From the NCBI GenBank assembly GCA_023548195.1, contig JAJHZJ010000808.1:6378389-6442388 (forward strand): 64,000 nucleotides of DNA, in the 5' to 3' direction. A model generated the notes under the pieces. It was not told the origin of the DNA and did not search any database. It saw nothing but the letters and a program-made list of their open reading frames with translations. Numbering within the stretch: the stretch's first letter is position 1; every line of letters starts with the position of its first letter. The position numbers and the translations under genes were made by a program. This DNA comes from Bettongia penicillata ogilbyi (Eukaryota; Chordata; Mammalia; Diprotodontia; Potoroidae). Shown here piece by piece: positions 58,380-64,000 of this stretch.

Positions 58380-59340
58380 TTCCTTTTTAAGTCAACCCAC
58401 ATTATTTTTCACATGTGGCATCTTTCAAGATTATGTAATGAATTGTCTAACCACATATCATGGTCTGAATAATAGGTATTCTTTACAGATTTATTTTTCC
58501 TGTGTGGATTTTTAGACAGAAATCTTTTAACTGTAAATTTCTGTTTTGTTCCAGGCCTTGATGCAACCAGAAAACTGGAATTCATAAACAGGAACAATTG
58601 AACATCCTTACCATTAAGAAGGAATTCTTCTTGCATTTCATCCATGTTCTGGAGTCCTCCTTACCTGTGAAAACCACTTTGGTAAGTGCATGTCTCCCTA
58701 TTTTATTCCTTGTGTGATGTTCACAGTCCAAAATACCGCAGAAAAGTTCTCTCTCTTGTTTCATCACTGTAGGTAAGACTCATATAATCTTAATATGTAA
58801 TGTGAGTTCTCTTCTTAAAGGAGAAGACCCTAATATTGCTGTACTGAATCAAATGCTTTTTTAAAAAAAATGGTAAACAAACAATGAACCTGAGAGATGT
58901 TGTATTCCCTGAAACCTTTAGGTAATTGTATGTAAAGGTGTAATCTGTTGAATATCATTTGCAAAAGCCTGGGTATTCTCTTATTACATGTTCCTTAAGC
59001 ATACCCAGGATATGTATACAGATCATTTTCATAATATTTTTATAGATGTGAAAAAGAATATACAGAGATTAGTAGTTACTGATGTCCTCTGAGCTGGTTT
59101 GTTTGTTTTTTTGGTAATAATTCCATTCATAATTTTTTTCTAATTTTATATCTTCTGGTTTAATTATCTTGAGAACTGATCACTTAAAATTGTTTACTAT
59201 GAACTACTTCTGTCTATATTTGATGTGATTCAGCATCTTTTCCAATTTTATCTCCTCCTCACAATTTCTATCTCTTTATTAGCACTCTGTGATGGAAATG
59301 TTTGAGTCTGAATACGATGGCTCCATTGTCATAGATAGAG
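58380..59340 (-). pseudogene. RTE-type LINE reverse-transcriptase relic
   Basis: The minus strand gives the reverse-transcriptase block KAFDSVQ (plus-strand near 58840-58860) and, further on, RKNKSVKNTYYSDHDMWLDN (58450-58520). In nematode-type RTE proteins the KAFDSV motif and the K.K..KN.Y....I.LD block occur in this order. Two short frames (58409-58645, 58582-58767) are pieces of it. It is heavily decayed. This is the RTE branch seen at 24000, not the finger-ended branch. Confidence 0.6.
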
Positions 59341-60392
59341 AAAATTGAAATGGATAGTAGAAACATGGATATGTTTTTGTAGGTTTCAGTTTCAACTGTA
59401 AATGCTCAGAGCATAAAATGGATTAATTAGGCCTTTTACTTAGTTTTCTGTAAACTTTTTTCTTTCTACTACTTTGGACTGGTTTATAATTATGGGATGT
59501 TGCTTATTTTTTTAAAATTTTTTTCCAATAATTGCTTTTTAAAAAATTAATTTTAATTTATTTTTAGTTTTCAACATTCACTTCCACAAGAGTTTGAGTT
59601 CCAAATTTTCTCCCCATCTCTCCCCTCAGCCCACCCCAAGAGATCATGCATTTTGATTATCCCTTCCTCCAATCTGCTCTCCCTTCTACCATGCCCCTCC
59701 CTTCTCTCATCCCCTTCTTCTCTATTTAATTGTAGGGCGAGATAAATTTCTCTAACTCATCGCCTGTATATTTTATTTCCAAGTTACATATTTTTAAATT
59801 TTAAAATTTTGAAGTTTTTAAAATTTTTAAAATTTTGAGTTCCAATTTCTCTTCCCTCCTCCCTCCCCACCCACCCCCACTGAGAAGGCAAGCAATTCAA
59901 TATAGGCTATAAATGTGTAGTTATGCAAAACACTTCCATAAAAGTCATGTTGTGAAAAATTAACTATATTTCCCTCCATCCTATGCTGTCTCCCCCATTT
60001 ATTCTATTCTCTTTTGACCCTGTCCCTCCTCAAAAGTGTTTACTTCTAATTATGCCCTTCTCCCATTTGCTCTCCATTCCATCATCCCCCTCACCCCTCC
60101 TGCTTATCCCATTCTCCTCTACTTTCCTGTAGTATAAGATAGATTTTCATACCCAATTGAGTGTGCATGTTATTCCCTCCTTAAGTCAAATCAGATGAGA
60201 GTAGGTTCACTCTTTTCCTTTTACCTTCCCCCTCTTCCCCTCCATTGAAAAAGCTTTTTCTTGCCCCTTTTATGTGAGATAATTTATCCCATTCAATTTC
60301 TCCCTTTTTCCTTCTCCCAATATATTCCTCTCACTCCTTAATTTTATTTTTTAGAAATCTTTCCTTCATATTCAACTCACCCTGTACCCTCT

Positions 60393-60463
60393 AAATATAT
60401 ATACATATATATACATACATATATATACACATATATACATACATACATATATATATGTATATA
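60393..60463. repeat. ATATACAT microsatellite inside the L1-like element
   Basis: About 70 bp of TATACATA-type units, similar in motif to the arrays at 34641 and 38680. Confidence 0.8.
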
Positions 60464-60469
60464 ATCCCT

Positions 60470-61614
60470 CCAACTACCCTAATACTGAGAAAAATCTCAA
60501 GAGTTACAAATATTATCTTTCCATGTAGGAATGTAAACAGTTCAACTTTAGTAAGTCCTTTATGGTTTCTTTCTTCTGTTTACCTTTTCATACTTCTATT
60601 GATTCTTGTGTTTGAAAGTCAAATTTTCTATTTAGCTCTGATCTTTCCATCAAGAATGCTTGAAAGTCCTCGATTTCATTGAATGATCATTTTTTTCTCC
60701 TGAAGTATTATACTCAGTTTTGCTGGGTTGGAGATTCTTGGTTTTAATCCTAGCTCCTTTGACCCCTGGAATATCATATTCCAAGCCCTTTGATTCCTTA
60801 ATGTAGAAGCTGCTAGATCTTGTATTATCCTGATTATGTTTCCACAATTCTCAAATCATCTTTTTTCTGGCTACTTACAATATTTTCTCCTTGAATGGGG
60901 AGCTCTGCAATGTGGCTACAATATTCCTAGGAGTTTTCCTTTCGAGATCTCTTTCAGGAAGCGATTGATGGATTCTTTCAATATCTATTTATCCTCTTGT
61001 TCCAGAATGTCCGGGCAGTTTTCCTTGATAATTTCCTGAAAGATGATGTCTAGGCTTTTTTTTTGATCATGGCTTTCAGTAGTTCAGTAATTTTTAAATT
61101 GTCTTTCGTGGATCTGTTTTCAAGGTCAGTTGTTTTTCCAACGAGATATTTTGCATTGTCTGCCTTTTTCATTTCTTTGGCTTTGTTTTATAATTTCTTG
61201 ATTTTTCATAAAGTCATTACCTCCTATCTTCTACATTCTAATCTTTAATGAATTATTTTCTTCCATGAGCTTTTGGACCTCCTTTTCCATCTGGTCAGTT
61301 CTGCTTTTTAAGGCATTCTTCTCATTGTCTTTTTGGACCTCTTTTGCCATTTTCATCAGTCTATTTTTAAGGTGTTATTTTCTTCAGCATTTTTTTCAGT
61401 CCCCTCTAGCAAACAGTTGACTCATTTTTCATGATTTTCTTGCATCACTCTCATTTCTTCCCAGTTTTTGCTCTGCTTCTCTTATTTGATTTTTAAAATC
61501 CCTTTTGAGCTCTTCCATGGCCAGAGACCAATTCCTGTTTTTTTGGAGGCCTTGGATGGAGGAGCTTTGACTTTGTTGTCTTCTTCTTCGTGTAATTTTG
61601 GTCTTCCTTATCAC
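60470..61614 (-). pseudogene. L1/HAL1 ORF1 pseudogene (coiled-coil RNA-binding protein)
   Basis: It starts near MIRKTKITRRRRQQSQ and continues LKRDFKNQIREAEQKLGRNE, followed by two related coiled-coil units (about 61250-61400, each with KEVQK-type heptads) and a KENCPDILEQED motif near 60990. The C-terminal part includes RNQRAWNMIFQGSKELGLK in a shifted frame (60740-60800). L1 ORF1 proteins form trimers through such coiled coils and bind element RNA. Several stops and frameshifts break it. Confidence 0.6.
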
Positions 61615-62269
61615 TGAAGTAAGATTCTATAGTCTGATTCTTTTTCCTGTTTTTGTTCATTTCCCCAGCCATTTACTTGATTTTTGAACTCTTTGTCAAG
61701 GTAGTTCTCTGCTTCCAGTGGGGATGGGGAGGTACTGTCAGCTACTTGATCCTCTCCCCGCCCAATCTGTGAACCTAGAGCTCCAGAAACAGTCACTGCT
61801 GCAACCCCTGCTGCTGCTATTGCTCCTGCAGGCCCTTCCACGCCCTTCCACACCCTCCACCACCCTGCGGCTGGAGCTGAACCATGCTATTCTCTCCCAC
61901 GGGTCTCACAGGTTTTTTTCCACTGACCTTCCAATTTATCCTTGGTGTTTTGGGGCTGTGAAGTCTGGAAAGCACCACAGGTGCCAGAGATTCAGTTCCC
62001 TCACCCCAGTCCTGCTCAGGGTCCCATCTGTGCTGGCACAGCCTACGCTGGACTCTTTCTTGCTGTCAGCACTGCACAACAGATGTTTCCTGTTGACTTT
62101 CCAGACTGTCTTGAGCTGGAGATGTGTTTTACACCTTCATTCTGTGGGTTCTGCAGCTCTCAAATTTGTTTAGAGTCATTTTTTACAGGTATTTGGCTGG
62201 GCTTGTGGGGAGAATTCTAGCAAGTCCCTGCTTCTACTCCACCATCGTAGCTCTGCTCCCTGCTCTTCA

Positions 62270-62535
62270 TTTTCATAAGCATTTATTAAGGTCCTGTTAT
62301 ATGCCAGACACTGTACTAAGTGCTTTACAATGATTATCTCATTTGATCTTCATGAGAACCCTGTGAGCTAGGTGCTGTTATGATCTCCATTTTATATTTG
62401 AGAAAATGGAAGCAGATAGAGATGAAGTGACTTGTCCAGAATTACAGAACCGGGAAGTATTTGAGGCTGGATTTGAACTTAGGTCTTTCTGTCTTCAGGA
62501 CTATTGCTATATCTATCCGCTATACTACAAAGCTA
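62270..62535 (-). repeat. MIR, antisense, near complete
   Basis: 'gcatttattaaggtcctgttatatgccagacactgtactaagtgc', 'ctgtgagctaggtgctgttatgatctccattttatat' and 'gaagtgacttgtccagaattac' cover the reverse of MIR. Confidence 0.65.
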
Positions 62536-62539
62536 ATTT

Positions 62540-63240
62540 TCCATCATAGTCTTACTGGTTCCACTACATGATTCTCTAAACTTGCCCAAGGGCCTAATAT
62601 TTGAGAGGGTATCATATGCAAATAGGATTAATGACTCTAGAAGGTAGCACTAGGAGCTCTGAGTTTAAGTTGCCAGGAAGCAGATTTTTGTATCATTAAT
62701 GTACTGCCTAACAATGAGAACTATTCAAAAATAGAACAGGCTGCCCCAGAAGGCAGTAGCTTTTCCTTTCTGAGCTATTTGGAAGCAAAGGTGGAATGAT
62801 AATTTGTGAGGGATATTGAGATGGGGTCCCTTTGCAGACATTATTGGATCAGCTGGCTTTTGAGATTCCTTCTGTTCTGAGCTTCAGTGAATCTTTGAAA
62901 ATGGATGAAATATTTAAGAGCAGTATGAAAAAATGAGATGTCAGTTTTGTTAGAAGTTAGCAAAGATCTAAGGGCTTTGTTTCTCCCAGAAAATTGAAAT
63001 ATATAGCAAGCCCTGCATATTTCCTATCATTCCCACTGTGCCAAAAAACAAAACAAGAATAAACAAAAACAGCAAGCCTAAGACAAAACAAGTTCCCTTG
63101 CATTGTGGAATAAAACTGATCTAAACTCTCCTTTCACTTCAGAGAATGTTCTATTATTAAAAGTAAATAAGTAGTTTACTCACATATTAATATAGTTTTG
63201 AAACGGGTAACCAACTGTCAAAATAGGGAGCATTTTATAT
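62540..63240. other. Intergenic, unassigned
   Basis: No repeat family or gene was recognised. 62640-62900 has weak resemblance to MIR tails (aggctgccccagaaggcagtagc) but not enough to call. Confidence 0.35.
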
Positions 63241-63246
63241 GGATGT

Positions 63247-63400
63247 TGAATCAGAGGACCTGAGTTCAAATCCTAGTTCTGCCACTTATTTTCTTAGTGA
63301 CTTTTATGTCTGGGTCTCAATTTCTGCTCCTGTAAAATGAGGGGCAGGGGCAGACTACACAGCTCCTGACTTCCCTTCCAGTTCTCTGGCTACTTGAAAG
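63247..63400 (+). repeat. MIR-class SINE fragment
   Basis: 'aatcagaggacctgagttcaaatcctagttctgccactta' and 'tcctgtaaaatgaggggcaggggcagactacac' match a SINE/MIR in sense. Confidence 0.6.
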
Positions 63401-63672
63401 CATTTGGCAGGCATCCAACATATGTCATCATTGCTAATTAGGGATAAAAATCGATTGGCCTTGGAATTTTCCTCCCTCTGTTGGTCTCTTTCTGATGTCA
63501 AGAGACACTGAGGGAGATCCTTACTTGTTTGGAATAAACCTATCTTTTGCCCTCGTGGGGACTTTGTGGGGGATGTGAAAAAAATGGAAGAAAGGATGAG
63601 CAGGTGTAGGTGGGCAGCATCTTTGGAGGGTATATCCATGTTGATGAGATCACAGATCTCATATTCTTATTT

Positions 63673-63708
63673 GAGTGTGTGTGTGTGTGTGTGTGTGCAT
63701 GTGTGTGT
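63673..63708. repeat. (TG)n microsatellite
   Basis: About 18 units with one CA interruption. Beyond it, to the window end, no gene or clear element was seen. Confidence 0.85.
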
Positions 63709-64000
63709 TTGCTCATTTGAATGTGTGTGGAGTATGTGTATATACTCACACACAAAAATGCACAAAACTCCTTTTATAGTAAAGTTGAGATTTGTGTTAT
63801 CTTTATCAGTAGCATTAATAATTGTGTGTATTTCTTTATGGTTTCTAAAATACTCTAGGTACTGACTTATTCTCATAGCATCCCAATGAGGTGATTTTTG
63901 ATAACCCTGACAAATACCCAAGATAATTCATTAGATAAGGTCTAAGAAACAACTTCTTAGAATTTGCGAATTCAAATAATTTGCTTAAGGATCTAGGAAT

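Larger units (their letters stand above)
59500..62262 (-). mobile_element. L1-related element with ORF1 but no visible ORF2 (HAL1-like)
   Basis: The 5' end lies at about 62262 on the minus strand (gggagcagagctacgatggtggagtag), followed by a GC-richer 5' UTR, an ORF1-type region (60470-61614) and a 3' UTR (…ttgcataactacacatttat, gcttgccttctcag, ttggaactcaaa) ending A-rich near 59500. At about 2.8 kb there is no room for an ORF2, and no reverse-transcriptase motif was seen. That is the HAL1 ('half-L1') layout. An internally deleted L1 is the alternative. The 3' UTR has two copies of a 'gagttcc' + A/T block (59590 and 59830). Confidence 0.65.

Noticed and set aside
61718..62173. 151-codon plus-strand frame
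   Set aside because: It is antisense to the 5' UTR of the L1-related element.
1..64000. CRISPR arrays, bacterial operons, phage or riboswitches
   Set aside because: The window is vertebrate nuclear DNA; none of these structures was seen.

Overview
The window reads as nuclear DNA of a marsupial (metatherian mammal). It holds one anchored gene end, a few dead retrocopies, and layer upon layer of transposable elements. The marsupial call rests on many tRNA-derived SINEs with the head 'ggcagctaggtgg(t/c)(g/a)cagtgga', RTE-class LINEs, SINEs that carry an RTE-like 3' tail, L1 elements with a marsupial-type 3' UTR, and ancient MIR, L2 and L3-like repeats. I cannot name the species.

The only real gene I can support is ATP8A1, a P4-ATPase phospholipid flippase, on the minus strand. 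Its first coding exon is 35655-35703 and encodes the first 16 codons plus one base. The peptide matches the start of ATP8A1 and ends at a consensus GTGAGT donor. It sits in a roughly 1.75 kb CpG island (about 34975-36730) that holds the 5' UTR and a TATA-less, GC-box promoter. Everything left of 35654 is therefore intron 1 of ATP8A1 (at least 35.6 kb; exon 2 was not seen). Everything right of the island is upstream intergenic DNA.

Intron side (1-35654): copies of a long mammal-wide repeat (1440, 5105, 11235, 19262, 21668), SINEs, L2, L1 and MIR pieces, an RTE fragment (24000-25060), two hAT-type nonautonomous DNA transposons (11437-11610 with a perfect 8-bp duplication; 14229-14399 with perfect 16-bp inverted ends), an LTR-like segment (18474-18830), and a TATACACA-type array that stops about 35 bp short of the CpG island.

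Upstream side (36731-64000): a solo retroviral LTR splitting a SINE (37807-38488), another TATACACA-type array, an RTE 3' end split by an LTR, a GATA array, a broken retrocopy of AIRIM (C1orf109) (42477-43034), a 5'-truncated RTE with 10-bp target duplication (43887-44762), a near-full-length 7SL (SRP) RNA pseudogene (48158-48420), a 56-bp tandem duplication that copied a SINE head, a decayed piggyBac-type transposase gene (about 55440-57840) broken by an RTE and a SINE, another RTE reverse-transcriptase relic, and a 2.8 kb L1-related element with ORF1 but no visible ORF2 (59500-62262).

The nested insertions give a relative history: the old mammal-wide repeats and the piggyBac gene came first, RTE and hAT elements next, then SINEs and LTRs. 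I found no CRISPR array, operon, or intact unknown gene. Nothing here is a clear undescribed system. The most noteworthy items are the piggyBac relic, the RTE C-terminal zinc-finger remnant with its tail shared by SINEs, the AIRIM and 7SL retrocopies, and the two related arrays around the promoter.
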